Notes: a model not told the origin generated them from the sequence alone. 64,000 nt of DNA from JASTVH01 sp042862465 (GCA_042862465.1 JASTVH010000004.1:62001-126000), one strand, 5' to 3'; positions 32,922-41,102 are shown, numbered from the stretch's first letter. A program made the numbers and translations.

Positions 32922-34310
32922 CTACAGCGTCTTGTCGCCCTTCAAGCCGATGTCGAACGAATCGATATAGGCGTTGGGCTTACGGGCGTCGTAGGTCACG
33001 TCGTCGATAAACTCATCCTGCAGCGGGCGATAGCCGTCCTCGGTGTCAAAATCCGGGAAATCGGATGCCTTCATCTTGCCCTCGGCGATCAGCTCCTTCG
33101 CGGCCTCGGCATAGATCTCCGGCTTGTACACCTTCTTGGCGATATCCAGGTACCAGTTGTCCGACTTGTGCTCGGGGATCTGGCCCCAGCGGCGCATCTG
33201 GGTGAGGTACCAGATGGCGTCGGAGTAATACGGGTAGGTGGCGTTATGACGGAAGAAGGTGTTGAAGTCGGGCACCTTGCGCACGTCGCCCTTCTCGTAC
33301 TCGAAAGTGCCGGTCATGGAGTTGGCAATGACCTTCTCGTCGGCGCCCACATAGTTGGGGCGTGCCAGCATCTTCACCGCATCCGGGCGGTTGGCGTTGT
33401 TGTTGGCATCCAGCCAGTGGGCGGCGCGGATCAGCGCTTTCACCACATGGACGTGCGTGTTGGGGTATTTGTTGGACCAGGTCTGGCTGACACCGAACAC
33501 CTTTTCCGGATTGTTGGGCCAGATCTCGTAGTCGGTCACCACCGGCACGCCAATGCCCTTGAACACCGCCTGCTGGTTCCACGGCTCGCCCACGCAGTAG
33601 CCCTGAATGGTGCCGGCTTCCATGGTGGCGGGCATCTGCGGCGGTGGCGTGACCGAGAGCAGCACGTCTGCCTGCTTCTGGCCGCTGTTGTCGCCGTGTG
33701 CCGGATCGTAATAGCCCGGGTTGAGGCCACCGGCGGCCAGCCAGTAACGCAACTCGTAATTGTGGGTGGACACCGGGAAGACCATGCCCATGTCAAAGCG
33801 CTCGCCGGCGTTCCTGTAGGACTCCACCACCGGCTTGAGCGTGCTGGCGCTGATGGGGTGGACCGGCTTGCCGTCGTCCCGCTTGGGAATATGCGGCTTC
33901 ATCTGGTCCCAGACCTTGTTGGACACGGTGATGCCGTTGCCGTTGAGGTCCATGCTGAAAGCGGTGATGATGTCGGCCTTGGTGCCGATGCCGATGGTGG
34001 CACCCAGCGGTTGGCCCGCCAGCATGTGGGCCCCGTCCAGTTCGCCGGTAATGACGCGGTCGAGCAACACCTTCCAGTTGGCCTGTGCCTCCAGTTCCAC
34101 GAACAGGCCTTCATCGAGGAAGAAACCCTTTTCCCGGGCCACGGCCAGGGGTGCCATATCGGTCAGTTTGATGAAGCCGAATTTCAGGTCGGCCTTCTCC
34201 GGCTCTCCTGCCGCGGAAACCGGACCGGAAAGCAGCAGACCGATGGCCAGGCCAAGTCCGGCCAGTAAGGAACGGCGCCCGCTTGTCGATGGGTTGGCTG
34301 AATCACACAT
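32922..34310 (-). CDS. nrtA: Nitrate ABC transporter substrate-binding protein
   Basis: 462 residues with a twin-arginine-like signal (SGRRSLLAGLGLAIG). The mature part shows KFGFIKLTDMAPLAVAREKG, LDGAHMLAGQPLGATIGIG, YCVGEPWNQQAV and WPNNPEKVFGV, all typical of NrtA/CmpA proteins that bind nitrate or nitrite in the periplasm. GAGGAG lies about 6 bases before ATG 34310. Its transcript starts at a sigma-54-like promoter and passes through a leader terminator (34340-34389). It heads nrtA-nrtB-nrtD. Confidence 0.94.
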   Translation of the reverse strand: MCDSANPSTSGRRSLLAGLGLAIGLLLSGPVSAAGEPEKADLKFGFIKLTDMAPLAVAREKGFFLDEGLFVELEAQANWKVLLDRVITGELDGAHMLAGQPLGATIGIGTKADIITAFSMDLNGNGITVSNKVWDQMKPHIPKRDDGKPVHPISASTLKPVVESYRNAGERFDMGMVFPVSTHNYELRYWLAAGGLNPGYYDPAHGDNSGQKQADVLLSVTPPPQMPATMEAGTIQGYCVGEPWNQQAVFKGIGVPVVTDYEIWPNNPEKVFGVSQTWSNKYPNTHVHVVKALIRAAHWLDANNNANRPDAVKMLARPNYVGADEKVIANSMTGTFEYEKGDVRKVPDFNTFFRHNATYPYYSDAIWYLTQMRRWGQIPEHKSDNWYLDIAKKVYKPEIYAEAAKELIAEGKMKASDFPDFDTEDGYRPLQDEFIDDVTYDARKPNAYIDSFDIGLKGDKTL

Positions 34311-34339
34311 GGGTTACTCCTCTGTGGTTTTTGCCATGC

Positions 34340-34389
34340 AAAAAAAAGCGCCTGATCACTCCCAGCGAAGTGAACAGGCGCCAATGCCT
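34340..34389 (-). terminator. Leader terminator with ANTAR-type hexaloop hairpin, nrtABD
   Basis: On the minus strand GCGCCTG (34381-34375) and CAGGCGC (34354-34348) close a hairpin followed by eight Ts (34347-34340). Overlapping its first arm is AGGC-AUUGGC-GCCU (34389-34376), a six-base loop with A1 and G4. The layout equals that at 30615 and, with other bases, that ahead of nasA. It lies 30 bases upstream of the nrtA start. Confidence 0.75.
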
Positions 34390-34455
34390 TTGATAGAAAG
34401 ACCCGCCGAACGAGCCCTTGAGTGGGTGAGCCATCCCTGGCCCTGATTAGGCACA

Positions 34456-34472
34456 ATCAATATATGTGCCAA
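34456..34472 (-). promoter_or_regulatory. Sigma-54-like promoter of nrtABD
   Basis: The minus strand reads TTGGCACATATATTGAT: GG and, ten bases later, GA at the -12 position. GGCACA and TGTGCC also make an inverted repeat here (34449-34470 region). It lies 67 bases upstream of the leader hairpin. Confidence 0.5.
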
Positions 34473-34591
34473 CGTAAGGAATCTTTTTAAAACAGTACCT
34501 TGGCGGTCTCGGGCTCTGAGGCCGACGTGGCCGGCAGAGTTAAAACAGTGCAGTCTGGTGGGGAGCGCACCAAATCGGGTCTGGTTTGTAT

Positions 34592-34675
34592 CGTTTCACG
34601 TTTGACGTTTGACGTTTCACGTTAAAGCCGCTTGAACTTGATAGTACGGGCCGCATGCTGAGTGCCAACGTCCAA
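34592..34675. repeat. Composite repeat element, copy 1
   Basis: Four heptamers CGTTTCA, CGTTTGA, CGTTTGA, CGTTTCA (34592-34619), a spacer of about 40 bases containing GCTTGAACTTG, then GCTGAGTGCCAACGTCCAAC (34657-34676 region). The same order recurs at 40125-40229. It ends 3 bases from the nasS stop. Confidence 0.7.
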
Positions 34676-34677
34676 CA

Positions 34678-35712
34678 TTAAACCTCCGCCACCGAATCCA
34701 GATTATCCACCGCCTGCCGATACAGCCCCGGCTGAAACAGATCCGCCACCAGATCCCACTGCTCCGGCGTCACCTGCTGCCAGCGCTGCATGCGCTCGAA
34801 CAGGGCCTGGGCTTCCTCCAGGCGTGGCCGGTTAGCCTCGTTCTTGAAGAAATGCTGGCCAATGCGGGCATGAAACAGTCCCTGGGAGCGGCCCAGGGCG
34901 TGCAGCTCGTTTTCCAGGTAGGGCGGCAGTGACAGGGTGTCGACCAGCTTCTCCACCTTCTGACTCTCGATCCACCGGCAGGCCTTGAGAATCGCCCGGA
35001 TCAGTCCGGCGGTTTGCTGAGGATTGTCGTCAACCCAGGCCTGTCGCAGCCCCAGGACCTTTTCGGCGCTGTTGGGCCAGAGGTCGTGGCCACTAACCAC
35101 CAGGCGCCCGATACCGGCGGTTTCCGCCAGGCTGTTCCAGGGCTCGCCGACGCAGCAACCGTCGATGTCGCCGCGGCGCAGGCTCTCCACCATCTTGGTG
35201 GGCGGCACCGTGACCAGCTCCACCTGCTGGCCGGGGTGCAGGCCACCGGCGGCGAGCCAGTCTCGCAGCTGCAGGTAGTGGCTGGACCAGGCGTAGACCA
35301 CGGCGAAACGCAACGGCCGGCCGGTCCGTGCGGCCTCGCGGGCCAGCGCCTGGGCGGTGGCACCGGGGTGGCGGCTGCTGCATTGGCGATCCACGGCCTT
35401 CGCCAGTTCGCTGCTGAGGGTGATGCCGTTGCCGTTGCGGCTCAGTACCAGGGGCACTTTCAGGGGTTCGCGGGGCGCACCCAGCCCCAGGGCGATGGCG
35501 AACGCCATGGGGGCCAGCATGTGGGCTCCGTCCAGGAGACCGACGGTGACCTTGTCGCGCAGCGTGGCCCAGGAGACTTCGGGCATCAGGGTGACGTTTA
35601 GCCCCTCCTCGGCGAAAAAGCCGCACTCCCGGGCCACCATCAGCGGGGCCGCGTCGAGCAGGCGGACAAATCCCAGGCGCACGGGAGTTGCTGTGTCTAA
35701 AACGTCGTTCAT
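34678..35712 (-). CDS. nasS: Nitrate sensor NasS (NrtA-like cytoplasmic binding protein)
   Basis: 344 residues, related to NrtA (RLGFVRLLDAAPLMVARECG, LLDGAHMLAPMAFAIALG, CCVGEPWNSLAETAGIG, WPNSAEKVLGLRQAW) but with no signal peptide, so cytoplasmic. In NasS-NasT systems it binds NasT and holds it inactive until nitrate or nitrite binds. The start ATG at 35712 overlaps the nasT stop by 4 bp. The long upstream frame beyond 35712 is an artefact of nasT read in another frame. Confidence 0.9.
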   Translation of the reverse strand: MNDVLDTATPVRLGFVRLLDAAPLMVARECGFFAEEGLNVTLMPEVSWATLRDKVTVGLLDGAHMLAPMAFAIALGLGAPREPLKVPLVLSRNGNGITLSSELAKAVDRQCSSRHPGATAQALAREAARTGRPLRFAVVYAWSSHYLQLRDWLAAGGLHPGQQVELVTVPPTKMVESLRRGDIDGCCVGEPWNSLAETAGIGRLVVSGHDLWPNSAEKVLGLRQAWVDDNPQQTAGLIRAILKACRWIESQKVEKLVDTLSLPPYLENELHALGRSQGLFHARIGQHFFKNEANRPRLEEAQALFERMQRWQQVTPEQWDLVADLFQPGLYRQAVDNLDSVAEV

Positions 35713-36326
35713 GCGTGGTCTCCTTGTGAGGCGGACTCCCCCTCTGGGCTGAGGATGGTCATGACATCGCGGGCGACCGCGGCCATGCGTTGGCTGCGGT
35801 CCATGGCCAGGCGGCGCAGGGTGCTGTAGGCCTGCTCTTCGTCGCAGCCATGCTGCTTCATCAGCAGGCCCTTGGCGCGTTCGATGATCTTGCGCTCTTC
35901 CAGGGCGGTGCGGGTCTCGTCCAGTTGCGAGCGCAGGCCCTGGAACTCCTCGAAACGGGCGATCGCCACATCGACCACCGGCCGGACCCGGCTGGCGCTG
36001 AACCCATCCACGATATAGGCGCTGACGCCGGCCTTGACGGCCGCCTGGATGGTCGGGCGGTCGCTGTCCTGGCCGGCGAAAAAGACGATCGGCCGCGGCG
36101 CGTGCTCGCTCAGCACCGCCATGTTGTCGAGGGTGTCGCGATCGGGCGAGTCCATGTCGATGATGACGACATCCGGTTCGTACTGGGCGACGGCGGCCAT
36201 CAGCCCCTGCGCTGACGTGCGCTGGGCAATGACCTTGTAGCCGTCGGCGGCCAGGGCCTCGCACACCATCCGGGCGCGCTCGGGCTCGTCGTCCACCAAC
36301 AGGACTTTGGGATGGGTATCAGTCAT
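35709..36326 (-). CDS. nasT: Nitrate-responsive antiterminator NasT (ANTAR domain)
   Basis: 205 residues. A receiver-like domain (KVLLVDDEPERARMV, phospho-site region VIIDMDSPDRDTLD) is followed by a coiled linker and the ANTAR RNA-binding domain, ERKIIERAKGLLMKQHGCDE with AYSTLRRLAMDRSQRM. Freed from NasS by nitrate, NasT binds hexaloop hairpins in leader RNAs and prevents termination. Three such leaders are present in this window. It overlaps nasS by 4 bp and is divergent to nasA. Confidence 0.93.
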   Translation of the reverse strand: MTDTHPKVLLVDDEPERARMVCEALAADGYKVIAQRTSAQGLMAAVAQYEPDVVIIDMDSPDRDTLDNMAVLSEHAPRPIVFFAGQDSDRPTIQAAVKAGVSAYIVDGFSASRVRPVVDVAIARFEEFQGLRSQLDETRTALEERKIIERAKGLLMKQHGCDEEQAYSTLRRLAMDRSQRMAAVARDVMTILSPEGESASQGDHA

Positions 36327-36440
36327 GGCGTTAATACGTTCCTCAGCGGCACTGGGCCATGGGTTTTAATTCGTGAACGCTCGGGTGTTTGGGCGTTTGC
36401 CGTCGTGCTGAGCAAAAGTCGGGCCATGTCATCGAGCGCC

Positions 36441-36475
36441 CTTTGCCCACTGCACCGTGAGGGCAGTGGGCAAAG
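36441..36475. promoter_or_regulatory. 13-bp perfect inverted repeat upstream of the nasA promoter
   Basis: CTTTGCCCACTGC (36441-36453) is exactly complementary to GCAGTGGGCAAAG (36463-36475), with a 9-base centre. It contains TGCACC, an NtrC-like half-site, and lies about 100-130 bp upstream of the sigma-54 promoter, the usual place for an enhancer. A smaller palindrome GTGCAGTCTGCAC lies at about 36496-36508. Confidence 0.45.
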
Positions 36476-36572
36476 ACTTGAGTGGGCGTTTGTGGTGCAG
36501 TCTGCACTGCAAAGAGGCATCCAGACCCCCCAAGATCGCCCTGGCAACCCGCAATGTCGCGAAAAGTCCATT

Positions 36573-36588
36573 TGGCACCGGGTTTGCA
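36573..36588 (+). promoter_or_regulatory. Sigma-54 promoter of nasA
   Basis: TGGCACCGGGTTTGCA: GG at 36574-36575, exactly ten bases, then GC at 36586-36587, matching TGGCAC-N5-TTGCA. The start of transcription is expected near 36599, about 20-30 bases before the leader hairpin. Confidence 0.75.
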
Positions 36589-36615
36589 CAGTCCATAGTT
36601 GAGAGTGTTTCGCCC

Positions 36616-36675
36616 TTTGGGCACTGATGCCCGACCTCGCGGTTCCCCCACCCGCCGCGAGGTCGGGCTTTTTTT
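36616..36675 (+). terminator. Leader terminator with ANTAR-type hexaloop hairpin, nasA
   Basis: GGGC-ACUGAU-GCCC (36619-36632) is a hairpin with a hexaloop having A at 1 and G at 4, extendable by U-A and U-G pairs. Its second arm is also the start of a perfect 14-bp terminator stem: GCCCGACCTCGCGG (36629-36642) with CCGCGAGGTCGGGC (36655-36668), followed by seven Ts (36669-36675). Only one can form at a time. The nasA start is 45 bases downstream. Confidence 0.82.
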
Positions 36676-36719
36676 ATGCGCGCAATCCGGGGGGCCCTTA
36701 TTCCGGAAAGGCTTTGTTT

Positions 36720-39368
36720 ATGTCGGATGTTCGTCATTGCCACACCACCTGTCCCTATTGCGGCGTCGGCTGCGGTCTGCGCGCGTCCGTGCGGCGTGGC
36801 CGGATCGAGGCGCTGGAGGGGGACCGGGCGCATCCGGCCAATCACGGCCGTCTCTGTATCAAGGGCTCGTCCCTCGAAGACACGCTGGGTTCACAGGGCA
36901 GGCTGCTGTATCCCGAGGTGAACGGCCGTACCGTGGACTGGGATTCGGCCCTGAACGCGGTGGCCGACGGGCTGGGGAGGGTGCGCCGACGCTATGGGGG
37001 TGATGCGCTTGGGTTCTATCTCTCCGGTCAGTTGCTCACCGAGGATTACTATGTCGCCAACAAGTTCGCCAAGGGCTTTCTGGGAACGCCCCATGTGGAT
37101 ACCAATTCACGGCTGTGCATGTCCTCGGCGGTGGCCAGTTACAAGCGCGCGTTCGGCGCCGATGCGGTACCCGGCTGCTACGAGGATCTGGAGCTGGCGG
37201 ACCTGCTGGTCCTGGTGGGCTCCAACGCCGCCTGGAATCACCCGGTCCTGTTCCAGCGCATGAAACAGGCCGGGGAGGAACGGCCCGGGCGCCGGGTGGT
37301 GGTGATCGACCCCCGTCGGACCGCTACCTGCGAAATCGCCGATCTGCATCTGCCCATACGGCCGGGGAGCGACGGCGTGCTGTTCAACGGCCTGCTGGCC
37401 TGGCTGGCAGAGCGGGAGCTTGTCGACCAGGACTATATCGCCGCTCACACCCACCATTTCGATAGCGCGGTTGAGGCCGCCAGACAGTCGGCACCGGACC
37501 CCGCCAGTGTGGCGCAGCAGTGTGATGTGCCCCTGGAGGCGGTGCTGCGCTTTTTCCACTGGTTCGCCGACACGCCCCGAACCCTGACCTTCTATTCCCA
37601 GGGCATCAATCAGGCGGAGGCCGGGACCGATCAGGGCAACGCCATCATCAACGTCCATCTGGCCACCGGACGGGTCGGCCGCCCCGGCGCCAGTCCGTTC
37701 TCGATCACCGGCCAGCCCAATGCCATGGGGGGGCGTGAGGTTGGGGGGCTTGCCAACCAGCTGGCGGCTCACATGGATTACGACAGCCCGGGAGCCCGGC
37801 AGCGGGTGGCCGATTTCTGGCAGGCGCCCGCCCTGCCGCAGGCGCCGGGGCTGAAAGCGGTGGACCTTTTTGAGGCGGTGCATGACGGCCGCATCCAGGC
37901 GATCTGGATCATGGCCACCAATCCGGTGGTCAGCCTGCCCAACGCGGATCGCGTCAGGGCGGCCCTGGAGCGCTGCCCGTTGGTGATCGTCTCCGACTGT
38001 TTCGCCGACAGCGACACCCTGGCCCTGGCCGATATCCGCCTGCCGGCCATGGGTTGGAGCGAGAAGGACGGCACCGTGACCAATTCCGAGCGGCGCATCT
38101 CCCGCCAGAGCGGCTTGCTGCCGCCGGTGGGCGAGGCCCGGGCGGACTGGTGGATCATGACCGAGGTGGCCCGGCGCATGGGGTACGGGGCCGCCTTTGA
38201 TTATCACGGACCCCATGCCATCTTTGACGAACACGCGCGGCTGTCCGGTCTGGAAAACCAGGGTGCCCGCGCCTTTGATATCAGCGCCCTGGCCGGATTG
38301 AGCGCGGCGGACTACGACCGTTTGCAGCCGGTGCAGTGGCCCTGTACGCCAGAAGAGCCCGGCGGCCGGGCCCGGCTGTTCGGGGACAGCCGCTTCTGCA
38401 CCCCCGATGGGCGAGCCCGTTTCGTACCGGTTGCCCCCCGGGCGCCAGACGCGGTAACGGGCCGGCAGCAGGTCAGGGTCAACACCGGCCGGCTGAGGGA
38501 TCAATGGCACACCATGACCCGGACCGGCCGCGCGCCCCGCCTGTTGCAGCATCAGGCGGAACCCTCGGTGACCCTGCATCCCGTGGATGCGGCGGAATTC
38601 GGCGTCGCCACCAACGATCTTGTCCGTCTTGTGAATGGACAGGGGGAATGGCTGGGTCGGGCGCGGCTGGATGATGGCCAGCGCCGGGGTGAGGTGTTCC
38701 TGCCGATCCACTGGACCGCCCAGTTCACCGCCCGTGCCCGGACCGACGTGCTGGTTCCGCCCAGGTTGGATCCCCTGTCCGGCCAGCCGGCCTTCAAGCA
38801 CGCCCAGGCCGAGCTGCAGCGGTGGCCGGCGCGATGGCACGGCCTGTTGCTTCGCCGTTCTCCCGATTCACCGGTGGCGTTGCCGGAATACTGGGCGCGC
38901 TATCCTCTGGAATACGCCACGGCCTGGCGGCTCGGGGATCTGCAGGCCTGGAACCTGGAGGCCTGCACGAACTGGCTGGGTGACGAGCCGCAAATCGTGC
39001 TGCAGGATCCGGCCGGCGGATATTACCGGGCGGCGTTTCTGAATGGCGGGCGTCTGGAGGCGGTCCTGCTGATCGGCCCCACCCCGGATTTCCCCGAGAC
39101 GGCCTGGCTGGATGGCCTGTTCGATCAGTCGGCGCTGGGGGACGCGGAACGGCGGGCGTTGCTGGCGGGCCGGCCCTCGGATGCCGAGGAGGTTGGGGCG
39201 ATTGTCTGTGCCTGCTTCCAGGTGGGTGAACGGACCATCCAGCAGGCGGTCGGCGAAGGCCACGACAGCGTCGAGGCCCTGGGTGAGCAACTACAGTGCG
39301 GCACCAACTGTGGCTCCTGCCTCCCCGAGCTGCGGGCCCTGCTTGAGCGTGCGCCCTCCGACGTCTGA
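36720..39368 (+). CDS. nasA: Assimilatory nitrate reductase catalytic subunit
   Basis: 882 residues. The N-terminal [4Fe-4S] motif is CPYCGVGCG with a later RLCIKG. The molybdopterin (Mo-bisMGD) domains follow: NSRLCMSSAV, QPNAMGGREVGG, WSEKDGTVTNSERR, and the C-terminal MGD-binding GRLRDQWHTMTRTG. A BFD-like [2Fe-2S] domain closes the protein (CACFQVGE, LQCGTNCGSC). It reduces nitrate to nitrite in the cytoplasm with electrons from the flavoprotein encoded at 29097. ATG 36720 was chosen since the [4Fe-4S] domain begins there and the upstream open frame is the leader terminator. Confidence 0.95.
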   Translation: MSDVRHCHTTCPYCGVGCGLRASVRRGRIEALEGDRAHPANHGRLCIKGSSLEDTLGSQGRLLYPEVNGRTVDWDSALNAVADGLGRVRRRYGGDALGFYLSGQLLTEDYYVANKFAKGFLGTPHVDTNSRLCMSSAVASYKRAFGADAVPGCYEDLELADLLVLVGSNAAWNHPVLFQRMKQAGEERPGRRVVVIDPRRTATCEIADLHLPIRPGSDGVLFNGLLAWLAERELVDQDYIAAHTHHFDSAVEAARQSAPDPASVAQQCDVPLEAVLRFFHWFADTPRTLTFYSQGINQAEAGTDQGNAIINVHLATGRVGRPGASPFSITGQPNAMGGREVGGLANQLAAHMDYDSPGARQRVADFWQAPALPQAPGLKAVDLFEAVHDGRIQAIWIMATNPVVSLPNADRVRAALERCPLVIVSDCFADSDTLALADIRLPAMGWSEKDGTVTNSERRISRQSGLLPPVGEARADWWIMTEVARRMGYGAAFDYHGPHAIFDEHARLSGLENQGARAFDISALAGLSAADYDRLQPVQWPCTPEEPGGRARLFGDSRFCTPDGRARFVPVAPRAPDAVTGRQQVRVNTGRLRDQWHTMTRTGRAPRLLQHQAEPSVTLHPVDAAEFGVATNDLVRLVNGQGEWLGRARLDDGQRRGEVFLPIHWTAQFTARARTDVLVPPRLDPLSGQPAFKHAQAELQRWPARWHGLLLRRSPDSPVALPEYWARYPLEYATAWRLGDLQAWNLEACTNWLGDEPQIVLQDPAGGYYRAAFLNGGRLEAVLLIGPTPDFPETAWLDGLFDQSALGDAERRALLAGRPSDAEEVGAIVCACFQVGERTIQQAVGEGHDSVEALGEQLQCGTNCGSCLPELRALLERAPSDV

Positions 39369-39378
39369 TCTCAGACGT
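39361..39378. repeat. Palindrome built from heptamer units at two convergent stops
   Basis: ACGTCTGATCTCAGACGT is a perfect palindrome. The nasA TGA (39366-39368) and the TGA of the minus-strand SprT-like gene (39371-39373) both lie inside it. Confidence 0.8.
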
Positions 39379-40054
39379 TCTCCACCACCCGCAACAGTTG
39401 CGGCGACACCCGATAACGCAGTCCCCGGCAGTGCGCGGTGCCCTCCACCGTGCAGGTCTTGCGGTTGATGCGGACGATGCGGCCCTGGTGACCGTCACCG
39501 AAAGTCACTTCCTGACCCGGGAGGAAGCGGGCCAGCAGGTCGCGGGCGGTTTCCACCTGAACCGGCGTGCTATCCAGCGTCAGGCCGGCGAGGCGAGCCT
39601 GTTCGCGTAACGCGGTCTTCACACGGCCGGCATGTCCCTGATCATGCAGGTGATCGAGCACCCGGTAGAAATCGGCGTTGTGGACTTCCCCCACCAGTCG
39701 CCAGCCCATGAGCGACTGCACGAAATGGGCGAACTCGTGACAGCAGGTGTGGGTGAGCAGATTGAGTTCCGACAGTTCGCCGGCGAAATAACCCCGCTGG
39801 CGAATCTCCCGGCTCGACAGCCAGCCGCCACAGTGCGCCGGCGCTGCCTTTTCGGCCACCATCTTGACGCCATAGGTGATGCGGTGACGGCGGGTTTCCC
39901 GATCGAACCGGTGGTGGGTGGCCCGGCCCCGGCCCACCCGGAATTCCAGCTGCGCATCCACAGGCTGGCGCTGCCAGTCCGCGAGGGTTGGCAACAGCTG
40001 GTTCTGCGTGGCCTCGCACATCAGGAGGCCAATGCGGTGTTCTCGACTCGGCAT
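39371..40054 (-). CDS. SprT-like zinc metallopeptidase-family protein
   Basis: 227 residues. The zinc motif CCHEFAHFVQ (HExxH) is followed 14-20 residues later by a third His in GEVHNADFYRV, the SprT-like pattern. The N-terminal part is a beta-sheet region (LEFRVGRGRATHHRFDRE). The C-terminal 50 residues (FLPGQEVTFGDGHQGRIVRINRK) look like a separate small beta domain. The target is unknown. It converges on nasA with 2 bp between stops. Start at ATG 40054 is not supported by a good ribosome site. Confidence 0.75.
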   Translation of the reverse strand: MPSREHRIGLLMCEATQNQLLPTLADWQRQPVDAQLEFRVGRGRATHHRFDRETRRHRITYGVKMVAEKAAPAHCGGWLSSREIRQRGYFAGELSELNLLTHTCCHEFAHFVQSLMGWRLVGEVHNADFYRVLDHLHDQGHAGRVKTALREQARLAGLTLDSTPVQVETARDLLARFLPGQEVTFGDGHQGRIVRINRKTCTVEGTAHCRGLRYRVSPQLLRVVENV

Positions 40055-40124
40055 GAAGCATCAAAAAAGGAAGCTGGAGGATCCACCGATTTTAGCGAAC
40101 AAGGTTCCCGGCTGCTAAGCATTT

Positions 40125-40229
40125 CGTTTAGCGTTTCACGTAGGACGTTTGACGTTTCACGTATAAAAAGCTTGACCTCGGTGCTCCGAGCTGAGTGCCA
40201 ACGTCCAACGTCCAACGTCCAACGTCCGA
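40125..40229. repeat. Composite repeat element, copy 2
   Basis: Heptamers CGTTTAG, CGTTTCA, CGTAGGA, CGTTTGA, CGTTTCA, CGTATAA (40125-40166), a spacer with GCTTGACCTCG, then GCTGAGTGCCAACGTCCAAC and three more CGTCC units (to 40229). It shares order and wording with 34592-34675 and ends 3 bases before the methyltransferase stop. Confidence 0.75.
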
Positions 40230-40232
40230 TTC

Positions 40233-41021
40233 TCACTCCTTGTGTGCCTTCAGGATCATCCAGGGCCCGGACAGATGCAGGCACTCGACCCGCCCCAGTC
40301 CGGCCTCGCCAAACAGGGCCTCCCACTGCCCCGGCTCGAAGTGCTCGACACCGCCAAACCGACGGGCCGAAGCCTGGATGAGGCGGGCCAGCCAGCGGGG
40401 ATCGGTGGCGAAGACGCCCGCCACGAAGCGCCCGCCCGGCGCCAGCACGCGCTGGATTTCCTGCAGGGCCCGGGGGATGTCCGGGAACAGGTGCAGCGCC
40501 GCACAACAGACCACCGCATCGACGCTGTTATCGGCCAGCGGTAGCTCCAGGGCACTGGCGCGGACATAGTGGAGATTGGCCGGCGACGGCTGGCGGGTGG
40601 CTTCACGCAGCATGGGGCGGGACAGATCGAGGCCCAACACGGCGCCTTCCGGCACCGCCTGGGCCAGACGCCGGGAGTAGTTGCCCGAGGCACAGGCCAG
40701 ATCCAGCACCCGTTCGTTACCGGTGAGATGGGCTCCGCGCAGCACCAGATCCACCTCGCGGTCGAAGTCCAGGCCGATAATGCCCTGGAAAAACACGCTG
40801 CCACGCCACAGGGGGCCCTGATAGATGCGGGTCAGTGGCTGGAACTGCATCAGGCGCTGGGCCAGGGAATGGGGGTCGTCCTGCTCCGGCAGGAAATCGA
40901 CGAACCCCTCCCGGGCCGGTCGGCGGTCGTCGCACAGCCGGCAGTGCAGGCCACCGCCACCGGCTTCGATATAGGCAGTGGGTTGATGGCATTGGGGGCA
41001 CTGAAAGGCGATGTCGGTCAC
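40233..41021 (-). CDS. SAM-dependent methyltransferase with N-terminal zinc ribbon
   Basis: About 262 residues. The N-terminus has CPQCHQP and CRLCDD, a four-cysteine zinc ribbon. The Rossmann methyltransferase core has VLDLACASGNYSRRLA (motif I), VLGLDLSRPML and DAVVCCAALHLFPD, then LAPGGRFVAG. The substrate is unknown; the ribbon resembles that of RlmA-like enzymes, but the rest is closer to UbiE-type methyltransferases. GTG 41021 (VTDIAFQC) with AAGGAG 10 bases upstream was preferred; ATGs at 41054 and 41057 lack a ribosome site. Confidence 0.8.
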   Translation of the reverse strand: MTDIAFQCPQCHQPTAYIEAGGGGLHCRLCDDRRPAREGFVDFLPEQDDPHSLAQRLMQFQPLTRIYQGPLWRGSVFFQGIIGLDFDREVDLVLRGAHLTGNERVLDLACASGNYSRRLAQAVPEGAVLGLDLSRPMLREATRQPSPANLHYVRASALELPLADNSVDAVVCCAALHLFPDIPRALQEIQRVLAPGGRFVAGVFATDPRWLARLIQASARRFGGVEHFEPGQWEALFGEAGLGRVECLHLSGPWMILKAHKE

Positions 41022-41102
41022 GGCGGTCCTGCTCCTTGCAATGGGTGGTGTCATCATGAGCCCGTTAGGCCTTGATCTCAATGGATCGAAAGGCCAGGCG
41101 AC

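Noticed and set aside
35713..36264. N-terminal extension of the nasS frame
   Set aside because: It is nasT read in another frame; nasS starts at ATG 35712, overlapping the nasT stop.
37107..38840. 577-codon minus-strand frame opposite nasA
   Set aside because: Shadow of a complete molybdoenzyme gene.
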